A DNA stretch of 64,000 nucleotides from Apiosordaria backusii (taxonomy: Eukaryota > Ascomycota > Sordariomycetes > Sordariales > Lasiosphaeriaceae): contig JAUKTV010000001.1 in the NCBI GenBank assembly GCA_030549205.1, positions 62,001 through 126,000 on the forward strand. Direction: 5' to 3'. Position 1 is the first letter of the stretch, and the number at the start of each line of letters is the position of its first letter. The position numbers were made by a program, and so were the translations under genes. Shown here one piece after another: positions 21,272 through 32,985 of this stretch. A model generated the notes under the pieces. That model ran no database searches and was not told the origin of the DNA. It worked only from the letters and a program-made list of their open reading frames with translations.

Positions 21272-23275
21272 CTATTCCTCTTCCATAAAACCCGGATAGC
21301 CATGCCTTACCAGATGGTCATTTAGGTGTTTGAAGCACCCACAGTGGTATCTATTGGCATTCTCGGTGACCCAGCTTTCCGCCCACTTGCCCCTGTCACC
21401 TGCGCGCTCACGCGGTACATTTGGGCAGTGGGAGGGACCCAACATCGCCCACAAGATACGCCGGTGGCCGTACTTTTTGAAGTAGCTCTTGAATTGGTCG
21501 GAGCGTATAATCCGATCCAAGTGGCGCATCTGATGACCTGCGGCCGCGTTCGACACCGTGTCAATCGACTGGGGTACGCTATACACAAAGTCGTTGATGC
21601 CCACCTGAGGTTCGCCAAGGTCTTCAACGCTCGGAACAAAACCCGCAGCCACCAGACCAGAGGGTTGCTCAAGCTCCGCCCCTCGATCCAGTAAAAGGTC
21701 CATAAGCGTCATTTCTTGTTGAGCTCTTAAAGCGCGGCCGACTGGTTGGTATCGGCCTTCTATAGCCTCGTTCCAGATACTGCTCGAGGAGGGGTTGGTC
21801 CACCTCGTCACCACTAGGTCGAGCGGTCTGTACATAGCGCCCTGGAGAACCCGGCCGTTCTCGTGCTCGTAACGATAGATATCCTCACAATGGTAGTCTA
21901 TGAACCGGGTATCGATGCTAGCACCCAGATTGATCAGATCGATGGCCTGCTTCCAGCGACCAAACATGCAGGCGTGGATCAATGGGGTGAATCCGTTTCC
22001 GAGGTCTTCGTCGATTTTGGCGCCGTAGTGTAGAAGCTCGCTCACGATATCCATCTTGTTGTCGTAATAGGCGACCCAGATTGGCGTGACACCCAGACTG
22101 TCCTTTTTGGAAACCTCAGTCGAAAACCCATGGTTGTCAATCAGCATCTTCGCAATAGGCCACCGCTGTAGGGCAATGGTGTGATGAAGGACGTCATTGT
22201 AGAAGAAGTTGCTGCCACAGATAGCCGCAAATAGGCTTCTGGCGCCTATGGAAAAAAGAAGCCAGAAAGCAGCCTCCTGGTTATGGCAAAGCGCAACATG
22301 AAGGGCTGTCCAAGTCCAAGGATAAATGTCTCTCTTGACGGCACTTCCGTAGGCATCGGGCTTGAAAGCTGAACGCACGAGGTGGAATGGGGCCACCCTG
22401 ACGGCGCTGTGCTCGTGACGCAAAGCACAGTCGCACAGGTAGTGAGAAGGCGCGTTGATATCGGCGCCGTGTAAGAGTAGCTCGGTGATAATTTCGCAAT
22501 GCCCACCGATGACAGCCAAGTGAATTGGTGCTACCGAGCAGCTGTATTTCGGCGCAGCGGTGTGGCTCCAGGTCCCTTGAGTCAGCGAGTTCATCTCATC
22601 AGATACTCGTAACAATTCTCTGTAGCCGGCAGTCTTTTGCTGGGTGTTGCAGAATTCGGCCACGGTCAACTTCGGGGTTAAGCGAGAACCCGCCCACTGG
22701 ATGTCGATGTCATGGACGCGGTAAAAGTTCCGAAAGAGCGTCACTCGTTTATGCTTGGGGTTGGGCGACTTTGTCCCACGAAAGACTTTGTACGGCTTAT
22801 TGTGGATTTCGTGGTAGTTTTCCCTTCTCCAACGACTGAAGTAGTTGTCACCGGGGGCACAACCGAAACTCTTGTCGGGCATAAAGAAGGCGTCTAGACT
22901 GGCACCTGCGGCAATGGCCAGTTGTGCTGTGCCGAGATTGCCCACACGTGACGCCCAGTGTAGCAGATATGGGTGACGCTTGATGCCGTGGTGATATAGG
23001 ATGGGATTGAGAAATTCGTAAAAGGCTCTTGATGTCCTTGCAAGATAGGCGATGGTCTTTAGACTGTTGAGGGTAAGGTCCTCGTCCCCGGTCGTGGCAA
23101 TCAGCAGGAGAATCTCGTTGGGAACCTGGGCGAAATAACTCTTTTGCGGGTCGGCCTTCCAACTGAGCGAGTAGATGTTAGTTCTAATGTCTTGGGGGGG
23201 TCATGGAAATCCCATATCATCTTACCCATTCCGCCGACGTCGCTTTGCGGGTCGAAGGGCCACTAGGTCAGCCAT
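21272..23275 (-). CDS. F-box-like ankyrin-repeat protein
   Basis: Two exons, 23275-23226 (MADLVALRPAKRRRRN) and 23162-21272, encode 646 residues. The 63-bp intron has a gtaag donor, a ctaac branch site and a ctcag acceptor; without it the second exon has no start codon before residue 90. After a basic N-terminus comes an F-box-like helix pair, FAQVPNEILLLIA...LARTSRAFYEFLNPILYHH, the common opening of fungal ankyrin proteins. Ankyrin units are scattered through the rest: NLGTAQLAIAAGASLD, APIHLAVIGGHCEIITELLLHGADIN, TALHVALCHNQEAAFWLLFSIGA, TPIWVAYYDNKMDIVSELLHYGAKI and FTPLIHACMFGRWKQAIDLINLGASID. F-box proteins usually recruit substrates to SCF ubiquitin ligases; the target is unknown. Confidence 0.85.
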
Positions 23276-23832
23276 GGCGTCTTTTGATGCGGTCGGGGAA
23301 CCCAGCCTTGTATGGTGTAAGACTGACAATAAATTCGTTGCAGAGGAGAAAACATGACAGGTCCCACGAAGCCTTGGGAAGGCTAAGGTGGTTTCTGATG
23401 AGTACTGCCTTACGGTATTGTTGCCTGTGCTTCCGTCGACAGGTGAATTTAGGGCCGAAGGTGCCGAGACAAAGAGCGGTGGCAGGAACGACCGAGTCGA
23501 TTTGAGTTCCGCAAACTTCATCCGACAGGTCCACAGATGCCTGGACCAGATGCCTGGACCAGATGCCAACCGCACCCGACCTTTCAACAGACAGCAGTGC
23601 TCCTGTGAATGAAGCAGAGCGCCTTCCGCTGTTAAAACTAGACTCAGTCAAAAGACAAAGGCGCATGCAGCAGGAGGTTGAAGGCTTGACAGGTTCTTAC
23701 ATATCCCTGGAATGACTTACATGTACGAAAAGCATATCCAGTCGATGATCTCACATGCACGTGTGGCAAGGCGTTGCCCGCGATAGGAGAAAAATCCATT
23801 GACGACAGGCATGGCTGATGGGAGATAGGTAT
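23276..23832. other. Intergenic region
   Basis: This 557-bp interval between the ankyrin gene promoter and the dehydrogenase 3' end contains a short direct duplication (atgcctggaccag repeated near 23537-23562). Open frames in it overlap on both strands and show no family signature. Confidence 0.5.
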
Positions 23833-25042
23833 TCAGGAAGCCACTTTTACAATGATCTTGCCCTTGGCCCTTCCCGTAGCCAGTTTCTCGTAGGCCTGCA
23901 GTCAGATCAGTACGTAAGGTACAGGACTGAGCAGGAGGACGGTGGGGTGGGAACATACCTCAGCAACCTGTTCCATCTCAAACTCGGAGTCTGTGTGCAC
24001 CTTCTTGATGATCCCGGTTTCCAGATACTCTGCAACCTGCCTCGAGAGCAACCCATTTGCGGCCAACAAGAACAGAATGTAGTCTCGAGGGACTCCACCC
24101 AGAATGACTGGCCTGAGTTTATTCCTCACAAATGGAACCACCCCCTGCGACCACCCACCCACAATATTGACAAACTTCCCGCCCGGCTTCAAGTACTGGG
24201 GCGAGTTCACATACAGCTCCTGGTTTCCAGCACAGTCCATAATGACATCCATATTGTCGTCGTGGCTCCTGCCAAACCTCGTCGTGATGTATTTGGGAAG
24301 ATCCTGATGGGATTTGTAGTCGATTACCTACCCTTCCATCATTAGCATCATCTTCAGCAACTCCTCTTTCTAGATCGGAGAAAAGCCAGCTTACCTCGAT
24401 AGCTCCCAAGTCCACCACCAAGTCCTTATTCGCTCCCGAACAAATCCCGAAAACCTCACACCCCAAGCCCTCACAAATTTGGACTACCAACCCACCTACT
24501 CCACCACTGGCGCCATTCACCAGAACTCTCATCCCTTTCCTGATGGCCCCGGAAGAGACCATACACACCGCCGTCTGACCCGCAATCCCCATCGATCCGG
24601 CCGCCTGTCCCATACCGAGCCATTTGACGCTGTCTGGCACAAGCGTCACTTGGGCGGCATCAACCACGATGTACTCGGCCAACGTCCCGATCCCAACTCC
24701 GACATCCCATTGGCTGATAGCACCCGCAACTTTGCTTCCTATCTTGATCTCACAGCCTGGGGGCAAGGAAGGGCCAACTTCGAGGACTGTTCCGGAGAAA
24801 TCCAATCCCGGAGTGGGATGCCGGCGGAAAGGGAGCCAGCATGGGAGGAGGGACATGAAGGCCAGGTCGGCCGGGTTGAGAGAAGCGTGGGAAACCTTGA
24901 CGAGTATTTTGCCCCTTGCGAGTGGCAACTGAGGGGAGGGAATATCAGACCGGAGTGTGAGGCATGCTTGTGGGGAGCTTGAGGAGGTGCATCTCCAGGC
25001 GCGCATAGTTGGTAGGTATAAGCCAGGCGGCTGCGTTGACAT
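23833..25042 (-). CDS. Medium-chain dehydrogenase/reductase, zinc-less quinone-reductase-like
   Basis: Three exons, 25042-24395, 24327-23959 and 23895-23833, encode 359 residues; both introns (67 and 63 bp) have GT-AG ends and keep the frame. The start MSTQPPGLYLPTMRAWR is favoured over an upstream in-frame ATG at 25240, which would add 66 non-conserved residues; Met13 is another possibility. The GroES-like domain includes GKILVKVSHASLNPADLAFM and TPGLDFSGTVLEVG. The Rossmann domain includes VLVNGASGGVGGLVVQICEGLGCEV, the AxGGVG NAD(P)H-binding signature of quinone reductases. The cysteines and histidines of zinc-binding alcohol dehydrogenases are absent. It probably reduces a quinone or enone with NADPH in the cytosol; the substrate cannot be told. 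The end, AYEKLATGRAKGKIIVKV, is typical. Confidence 0.9.
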
Positions 25043-25627
25043 TTTCAAGGGCTTTGGTTGTACCAAAGTAAATGTGAAGTTAAAAATCGAATCAGTGGAT
25101 TGGTACCTGTGGAATGGCCGGGAATTCGAGCTTCGTGGCGGCGAAACTAAAGGTCGACTGTTGTGTCTCCTTCCATTGTAATAACGGGTGACGTTCAATT
25201 CCATGGGACGTGTCTGCCATAATGGGTCTTGCGGACCCACTTTTCGCCCATCATTGGTCAGTCAACTTGGGATACATGACCTTGGGACACTGAGAAAGAA
25301 TTGGGTGCACTGAATTCTAGCCATGCCAGATGATCTGTTCCAGATTGCGTACACGTTAGATATACCAGTGGTATGTTCAAATTTGGTACCCCTTGAAGTT
25401 TTGGTCACAAGAAAGACGGCCAAGACAAAATATCTTGCAGATGCCGCTGCTTTCAGGTACACATATTACTCCGTACAATACTCCCAATCCCTGATCTGTG
25501 TTGATACCAAAAACAACGATGGGCCCGGGTATCCCAAAATTCCAATCCCAAACCAACGCCTAGCTACCGGCCCCCGAAAACAAACACCAAAAGAGATAAT
25601 CTTCAAAACAAGCAGTACTACGAATAC
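25043..25627. other. Intergenic region
   Basis: This 585-bp interval holds the dehydrogenase promoter and the 3' end of the ATG17 gene. A 157-residue open frame (25323-25796) runs into ATG17 on the opposite strand and is not protein-like. No gene is seen. Confidence 0.5.
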
Positions 25628-27180
25628 TCAACCATTCCTCACAGCATTCGGTTGTGCCTTGCTTAGCCGGGGCGTGCTGGGCTCTTCTTCCACAGGCACC
25701 ACCTCCCATCTTTTTGGCGGGTCATTCATCCCTGGCCATAGGTCTGTTGGCAAAAACTCTCCATCTTCTTGTCGGAAGAGCTCTCGCTTGGCCTGATCTG
25801 CCCTTAACAGATCATCGACAATCTCCTTTGCCTTGCGCCACGTATTGGCAATCTTATCCTCTACAGCTCTGCGCCGGTCTGCCTCCTCCCTCAGCCGGTC
25901 GTAGGAAGTGAGGTACCCCTCATAAAACTCCTTCAACCGCTCCATTTCATCCATCTTTTCGAAAATGGTTTCTTTTTCCCCTTCCCACCGCTGTACAAAC
26001 TCGTCTTCGGACCCCACATAGCTGGGCAGCTTGGCTCCGATGTCTTCCAGCAACGAAAAGGCGTTAACGGTTGACACATAGTCGGCGCGAATCGTGTCCG
26101 CCTGGTCCTTTAGTGCCCCGAAGGCCTCCTCCATATGCTGCAGTACCTTGTGTATATCCGAAACGACCTCTTCTACCTGAGGAGAATCCTCCAACACGAC
26201 TTGTATGATCTCGGCTCTTTCGCGGGGATCCATCGGCTCGAGCTCGGCCATTCGAGATTCCTGTTCTGTAATGACGCCGGAGATGGAGACTGGGTCGCCG
26301 TTGTCCTCGGTTGCTTCCGCCGCTCTACGACGAGCAAGAGCAGCGCCGCCCTCGGTTGACCGGACGGCAGTGACGCACATGTCAAAGTGTCGAGTCAGGG
26401 AGCTGAGGTGTTGCGCCATGGCGTGAGAGAGGCTGGAGAGTTGGCCCAAGAGATGCGGCATCTGGTTGTGAGCATTGGACGACGACGGGGAGGAGCTCGA
26501 TGCTGCGGACGGGAGGAGTTTATTTAGAGATCGTAAATCATCTTCAAATCGGAGAAGGTCACCGTCGAAGGATGTTTGCGCGGCCTAAGAAAACACAGTG
26601 TTAGTGACGTAAAAGGCACAGCGCGGCGATGTCAAAGAACAGATGAGCATACCTTGAGCTCGGCGATGCTAGCCTTCAAAGAGTCCCGAAGTGTCTCGAC
26701 CTGTCCCTCATCGACGAAGTCTATCAGTGACTTGGTTTCTTCTCCCGGCGGGCGAAATGCGCGCTCGACAACCGTGTCCCGGAGCATCTGTATGGTCTTC
26801 TCAAGCCGGCCATTGACACCATCAAGAGCGCGGATGAGCCGCTCGAAATCCTTGCGCCCACTGTTGTAAACGCCAACCATCTTGCGGCGCACTTGTCGCA
26901 GGATGAAAACCTGGTCGTTGATGCCGTGGCGCAAGAAGGCCGTTTGCGCGCTCAGGACAACGGACTCTTCGTGCATTTGACGAGCATGGGTGGAGAGATC
27001 GTTGGCGCGGAGAACCAGGGCCATGGAGGAGAGCGACTGCTTCGCGGCAAGCAAGTGCTTGACCAGCACCTCGACGGGGACATTATCGGCATCGAAGGTC
27101 GGTGATGGTGGCTTGTGGCCCTGGGTTGACGTGGGCCGCGAGGGTGCCCCGGCTGACGAGGCTGAACCGGGAGATGCCAT
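25628..27180 (-). CDS. ATG17: Autophagy-related protein 17
   Basis: Two exons, 27180-26653 and 26584-25628, joined by a 68-bp intron (gtatgc...ctaac...ttag), encode 494 residues, a usual length for filamentous-fungal Atg17. After a Ser/Pro-rich N-terminus, VPVEVLVKHLLAAKQSLSSMALVLRANDLSTHARQMHEESV and the long helical body that follows match Atg17. The C-terminal half is nearly all helical, with DPRERAEIIQVVLEDSPQVEEVVSDI and a long charged coiled coil (RLKEFYEGYLTSYDRLREEADRRRA). The family forms the S-shaped dimeric scaffold of the Atg1 kinase complex at the pre-autophagosomal structure and is needed for starvation-induced autophagy. It is divergently arranged with RIO1, the two starts being 977 bp apart. 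Confidence 0.93.
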
Positions 27181-28157
27181 TGAGGCGATTGGGATACGGT
27201 ACCTGCAGTGCTCGAGGAAGACGGCTTGAAGGGTGTTGGGGAAATGGAACCAGAGAGGAGATGTGGCCCTCGGGTCACGGCATCTTTGTTGATGATGGTG
27301 GAGAAAGGAGGGAGCTTTCCCACGACTGACACTGCTGACGGGCAGACAGAATGCCTGGAGCTCAGACTCTGGAGCCTTGTCCGAGTTGCAGATGCAGCCG
27401 TCCGTGGGTGATGTCAATTGGCTTATCACTTGCGATAGCATGGGAGCACGAGCCAACTCTGTTTCCGATTGACAGGGGCCGTGTTCTGCCAAGCTCCGCG
27501 GTGCTCCACCGACCACCTCAGTTGGATCCTCGCGCCCTGCCATCCACCGCGTCGGATCTTTATACATGACCTCAGCTGTGCGATTGCCACCGCCCTTGAT
27601 CATCTCACACGCTCTTACTTACACGATACTCGCGGGTTTTTGTCGTGTTGCTCAAACCCGCCGTCAGAGCTGCTGTCAACTATGCATCAACCAAACCAAC
27701 AACCGTCCTGCCATCCCAGCTACAACCCGACTATTTCCAGTGCCGTATAATGAGTAGGCCCTAGGGGCGCTTTCTGGAAGTCTGAACGTATCAACACCTA
27801 GACTTGTGTCAGCGGTGGGAGTTGGTAATGATTGTCAGTGAATCATCAACGGTAGCCTGCGGTTCATGATGATGGCAACTATGCACGACGTGGTTCATTT
27901 CATCCTGAGTCATCTCTCTTGCAGGCCGTCAAGGTTCATTTATGAAGGACTCGGTTTTGGGGTTTCTCCAATCCATTCTGACGTCCACAAACAGTCCCAG
28001 GCTCATACTAAATACCCCGCGGTGTGCTGATAAGATAAGGTGGAGAGGCCCACCAAAAACTTTGTATCCGCCACCAAATCCAGCGCTTCATTGCACTGTT
28101 TTCAATGCTCCGCGACAGCGACAGGGCAACCCATCTGTTCCAGCACTGCCGTCCAAG
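27181..28157. promoter_or_regulatory. Shared promoter region of ATG17 and RIO1
   Basis: This 977-bp divergent intergenic region serves two housekeeping genes transcribed away from each other. In-frame codons extend upstream of RIO1 to an ATG at 27942, but these lie in what reads as leader. I see no clear TATA element and no other gene. Confidence 0.5.
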
Positions 28158-29828
28158 ATGTCGTCCGCACAGCAAGAAGCGCCTGCCACGGTGGCACCTC
28201 ATCAGCCTCCATACACCTACCAACCAAATCAAGGCTATGCGCCCACTGAGCCCGTCCCCGCCGAACTCGTCAATGCTGCCCCGCGCGATGCCCAAGACTA
28301 CCTCTACGAAGACAGCGACGACGATTATTACAGCGACGAAGTGTACCTCCCCGGTGATGACCTAGAAGACGGAGATGCCGTAAACACGCCAGGAGATATT
28401 ACCAAGCAGTTCAACCGCCAGCGTCAACTTCAAGGCGCCAACAATGGAATCCCCACAGCCCTTCCCCGCTCCAATGCCCAAAAGCCGACGGCGAACACGT
28501 CCAACCGTCTCGACGACATCGACTCCGAGCTTGCGAGATATGCAAACAAGATCAAGATTGATGGTGCTGGTGCCAAGGGAGAGCAGGGCCGCGACAAGGA
28601 CAAGGCCGACCGCGCCACGAGCGAGTTGGTTCTGGACCAGCGCACGCGCATGATTTTGCTCAAGATGATCAGTCGCGGTATTGTCAGCGAAGTCCACGGC
28701 GCCATCAGCACAGGAAAGGAGGCCAACGTGTATGGCGCCGTGTTAGACCCTCTGGATGGGAGCCGCCCGATTCAACGCGCCATCAAGATCTACAAAACTG
28801 CCATTCTCGTCTTCAAGGACAGAGAAAAGTATGTTACGGGAGAACATCGTTTCAAGAAGGGTGTCAACAAGAGCAACAACAGGGACATGGTCAAGCAATG
28901 GGCTGAGAAGGAGTTTCGCAATCTGAAGCGCTTACACTCGGCCGCCATTCCCTGCCCAGAACCCCTGGAGCTCAAGTCCCACGTCTTGGTAATGGAGTTT
29001 CTTGGTGACAAGCGCGGGTATGCCTACCCCAGGCTGCGCGACGCCACTCTGTCCGATGAAGGCACCGAAAACCCATGGAGGGCGCTTTACATCCAGCTGC
29101 TCGGGATCATGCGCCGTCTCTACAAGGTCTGCAATCTTGTCCATGCTGACTTGAGCGAGTACAACATTCTTTACCACAACAACAACCTTTACATCATTGA
29201 CGTTTCCCAGTCAGTCGAGCACGAGCACCCGCGCGCTCTCGAGTTCTTGCGCATGGATATCAAGAATGTTGGCGACTTCTTCCGGCGACAGGGCGTTGAC
29301 ACTCTCCAAGATCGGGCCATCTTTGACTTCATCACAGCCAAGGAGGGACCTGTCGAGGAGCCAGAGCTTGCCAAGGCCATCGAGCATCTCTATGAGACTC
29401 GTCCCTCCATTAAGGATGCAGCGACAGAGGAAGTCGATAACGAAGTTTTCCGAAACCAGTACATCCCCCGGACGCTTGATGAAGTTTACGACATGGAACG
29501 AGACGCGAAAATGCCTGTTGAGCAGCTGATTTACAAGAATATGCTCGCCGAAAAGGTCACCGCCCAACCAGAAGCCGAGGAAGAGGACTCGGAGGATGGG
29601 TCCGAAGATGGCGCGCAACTTGACGGTGGTGACGACGAGGATAGCAGCGAAGTTGATGAAAGCATCTTTGACAAGGGCCCGCCAAGAGGAAAAAAGCATG
29701 AGGATAAGGATGAGAAAAAGCAGCATAAGCAGGCGGTCAAAGAGGAAAAGAGGACCAAGAGGGCCGAAAAGATACCCAAGGCGGTCAAGAAGAAGCTGAT
29801 TGCTTCCAGCTCAAAGAAGAAGAGGTAG
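28158..29828 (+). CDS. RIO1: Serine/threonine kinase RIO1
   Basis: This intronless gene encodes 556 residues; the start MSSAQQEAP is preferred over the in-frame ATG at 27942, which would add 72 non-conserved residues. RIO1 is an atypical kinase/ATPase acting late in cytoplasmic 40S subunit maturation. The acidic N-terminus (EDSDDDYYSDEVYLPGDDLED) precedes the RIO domain, which has the flexible ATP-binding loop STGKEANVYGAV at 184-195, the catalytic loop VHADLSEYNI at 328-337 (Asp331) and the metal-binding IIDVSQSVEHEHP at 346-358 (Asp348). These are RIO1-type rather than RIO2-type signatures. The C-terminus is a long acidic tract followed by a Lys/Arg-rich tail ending KKKR, as in fungal orthologues. 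Confidence 0.95.
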   Translation: MSSAQQEAPATVAPHQPPYTYQPNQGYAPTEPVPAELVNAAPRDAQDYLYEDSDDDYYSDEVYLPGDDLEDGDAVNTPGDITKQFNRQRQLQGANNGIPTALPRSNAQKPTANTSNRLDDIDSELARYANKIKIDGAGAKGEQGRDKDKADRATSELVLDQRTRMILLKMISRGIVSEVHGAISTGKEANVYGAVLDPLDGSRPIQRAIKIYKTAILVFKDREKYVTGEHRFKKGVNKSNNRDMVKQWAEKEFRNLKRLHSAAIPCPEPLELKSHVLVMEFLGDKRGYAYPRLRDATLSDEGTENPWRALYIQLLGIMRRLYKVCNLVHADLSEYNILYHNNNLYIIDVSQSVEHEHPRALEFLRMDIKNVGDFFRRQGVDTLQDRAIFDFITAKEGPVEEPELAKAIEHLYETRPSIKDAATEEVDNEVFRNQYIPRTLDEVYDMERDAKMPVEQLIYKNMLAEKVTAQPEAEEEDSEDGSEDGAQLDGGDDEDSSEVDESIFDKGPPRGKKHEDKDEKKQHKQAVKEEKRTKRAEKIPKAVKKKLIASSSKKKR

Positions 29829-30348
29829 TCTGTTTGCTCTCCCCTGGGTAGGGGGGCAAATCCATCTCGATTGTCAGACGTGGCGTATCTCTGTCTACAG
29901 AGCGAGCCGTTTGTAACGCAGATCTCGATTATGTAGACTAAAGTGACAGCAGCCATAGAAAGGAACCGGGTGATGAGCAAGCACTTACTGCTCGGCGGTC
30001 TTGAAGGATGAGTTCTCCTGGTGGGACCTTCCCAGTCAGTTTAACTTCTGGATTAGACCTGTTTGAGCGGATCTGAGCTCCTCTGCAACAAGGCAGAGCG
30101 AGTTGTGACGATCAAAGAGAGCCCTGACGGTACCTTGGTGCTGTACTGCATGTTTCGACATGTTTCAATCTCGTTAGCCGGAAAGTAGGTAGAAGAAAAG
30201 TCACATCTTGTGGACAAATTAATCGCTTGTTCTAAAGCAGGTTACCAATGACAGTTCATGTGTACACAACGAAGAAACGGCGAATGAAACACCCAAGCCA
30301 CCGGATTTTGACGTCTCACGCAAACCTGAACCTTTTCCCCAGCCACAA
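29829..30348. other. Convergent 3' intergenic region
   Basis: This 520-bp interval lies between the 3' ends of RIO1 (+) and the coiled-coil gene (-). No RNA gene, repeat or coding frame is recognised in it. Confidence 0.6.
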
Positions 30349-32181
30349 CTAAACCCACACCAACCACTTATCCACCACCTGCCTCTCGGCATAGCTCCCT
30401 TCTCCCCGTCTCCCTCCTGTTCGACTGAGACTCGGCCGAATCACAAACTTGGCCTTCTGGCCCGTGGCCGATGCCCCCTCAGCCACATCGGTTAGCTCCC
30501 TGTCAAAGTAGAAGTTGTCACGGGGTTCCGGATAGCAGAGGTAATACCAACTCGGCTGGCCGCACAATGTCTCGTCGAAGGCGACTGCTTTTGTGACAAT
30601 CTTCTGAAGTATATCCCGCACAGCAACCATGGGCAGGCGGGATTTGAACGTATCGATCAGCTCCTCCAGTCTATCAGCTACGTCAAGGATGGTCTCCTTG
30701 ACATTCGTGGCGCTGGGTCCTAGAGTGTAGATCAAGGAGGTGGTGGCCGCTTTCCATTGGTGAAAGTGGCGGGTTTTGTCCGGTTCGGAGGATTTTATAG
30801 AGGAGACAAGTGCCACGCCTGTATCACCAGTCCCTGATTAGCTCACAAAATTCCATTTTGTCAGTGGAGAGAGGTCGAGGGGCGACGTACTCAGCTTCTC
30901 AAGCCTACTCTGATACCTCCCCGCCCAGCAGGCATTCCCGTGTGCCGTCGAGCTCGCAAAGACGGCTCCATGCAGCAGCTGCCAGATCGCCGCTTCCATA
31001 AACCAGCCAGACGCCGCCTTGTCGAGTGCCATTCGATCGTACGAAGGGGATATTTCTTTCAGCTTGTCCCCGCGGGCCTTGACCCACTGCTCCATCTTAC
31101 GGGTGCCCAGGTCCTTGATGCTCAGGTAACAAAGAACAAAGTTGTGGATCTCAAAGGCCAGCTCGCGCCAAGCTTCAAGAATCCTGCTCTCTGTGACCTG
31201 CAACCGGGACTGCCCGAGAGGTGTCTCGGCTGCTATGCCGGCGGAGTCGGCGGCTTTGGCCCGGAGGCGCTCGATGAGGGCGTTTTGGGCAGTCAGTCGT
31301 TCCTCGTACGCGGCTGCTTCGGGAGGGAGGACTTGTCTGGCTGCCTCGAGTTCTTCACCTAGTCTGGCGATCTCGGCTACGGACTGTTCGTCTTTGCCAA
31401 GGAGGGCAGCGATCTCGTGGTCACGCTGCGTGAGCTCATGCTGAGCTTGCTCGAGGTTGCGCTGGGCTTGGCGCAGCTCGTGCTCGAGGTAGTTCATACG
31501 GTCTTTGGCTTGTTGCCAGGGGTCATCGACGGTGCTGCTGGTGTTTGGCACTGGCTGGGGGTTGGGGATGGTACTGGTGTCAATGGCGCTATCGACCTGC
31601 TGGAGGATGGCTGTCGTGGTGGTTACGGTGCTTCCGTTGGCGACGCTGCCTTTCCTGGTGTGTTGCTCGACGCTGATGACACGCTCTATGCGCTGCTCGA
31701 TGACAGGCTTGGGGCTGATACTCAAGTCATTCTTTGGCGGCAGTGCTGGAGGGCTATCGACACATGCAGAGAACATTCCAGGATTCGGGTTCCTTCCGCG
31801 GAGCTTTGAGGGCTGATCGCCTCCTGAGAGGCTGTTTCGTGAGTCGCCGCCGTGCGTGGTGCCACCGTTCAGACTCCTGCTCGACTCCTTTGGCGACCCA
31901 AGTCCCGTCCTCCTCTTGATTCGATCCCAGGTGGACTTATGTGGAGTTGGGCTTGTTGGAGTGCTCTGATAAGAAGCTGAGTCCCGTGACCGAGAGCGCT
32001 GGGAAGAACTGCGGCCTGAGGGCTTGCGCGTCCCTTGGAACCACGAAGTTCCGCTCATGCTGCTTCCGTCTGCCGTGCGTGGTCTCGAGATGTCACGATC
32101 CAGTGGTCGGGGTCTTTGATGAGTGGTCCGAGGCGGATAGTTCTGACCAGTCAAGCTTCGTTCTCGATACGAATAGTCCAT
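30349..32181 (-). CDS. Coiled-coil protein of unknown function
   Basis: Two exons, 32181-30891 and 30833-30349, encode 591 residues; the 57-bp intron (gtacgt...ctaatcag) joins KL to RTGDTGVALVSS in frame. I do not recognise the family. The first 200 residues are Ser/Arg/Pro-rich and probably disordered (RSSSQRSRSRDSASYQ, PALPPKNDLS). Residues about 225-320 form a coiled coil (NYLEHELRQAQRNLEQAQHE, EIARLGEELEAARQVL). The C-terminal 270 residues are folded and helical with many aromatic residues (ILEAWRELAFEIHNFVLCYL, WFMEAAIWQLLHGAVFA, DILQKIVTKAVAFDETLCG, WYYLCYPEP). There are no membrane segments or enzymatic motifs. Many filamentous ascomycetes have proteins of this layout; a role as scaffold is only a guess. 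Confidence 0.8.
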
Positions 32182-32985
32182 ATGGCAGCAGCAACATGTG
32201 CGAATGCTATACTGAAGCTATATTCCGTACCCAGGAGTGGAAGGGGGGATATCAACTGGTTCCCCGGGTCCAGCCTGGTCATATCGTGGGCGAGCATCTT
32301 CCTGTCGCTGTGCCTCCCAGAATTTTGATGTGTCCCTCAGCCTCAGCATCCCATTGTCGGATATTGGGCCAGAACTGTGTTACACGCATGATGCTTCGCA
32401 CACCGGGGGGTAAACGCAAGATGGCTGTCCTCATCGCGCCGGGAACTGACCACTGGAGATATGGCAATGCTGGCCTAGCCGATGGCCCAACGCAACAGCA
32501 AAGCGATGAACTGAGGGCGAGAGCCAATAGGTAATGGGCATGGCTTGACGCACGCGGGGTGATGCCCATCACACTATCTACGGGCAGCCACAAGGAAGCC
32601 ACGGACGCCTCAGGCTAGCCAAAAGGGAACCGGCCGCAGCAAGGCTCGCGACCTCGACGCCTTCGCCAGGCACCATCTACCCAGGCCTCCGAAGTTAACA
32701 GAAAAAGAGGAAAAGGCACGGAGAAGGGGGAAGGCAGACAAGTGAGTAATACGGGACTATTAGGAGAAAAGAAGGGCCGTGGTGCCGCTGACAATCTCGA
32801 AGTCATGGGTGATGGTACAGAGACGGGAGCTGAGGGGAGCTGAGAGGGAAATCGGGATGAGGGGTTCTGGCCCGCCATCGACTTGCCCTCGCTCCCCTAG
32901 CTCATGCACATGCAGCCACTTTTCTCAATTGGAGGCATCAATCAGCAATTTTGGCCGGGTATTTTCTCGAGCTGTGGTTTCTGTC
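32182..32985. other. Intergenic region
   Basis: This 804-bp interval holds the promoter of the coiled-coil gene and the 3' end of the GTPase gene. An open frame at 31941-32534 overlaps the coiled-coil gene on the other strand and is a shadow. No other gene is seen. Confidence 0.5.

Noticed and set aside
27942..28157. 72-residue N-terminal extension of RIO1
   Set aside because: The extension is not conserved-looking and lies in probable leader sequence; MSSAQQ at 28158 is the better start.
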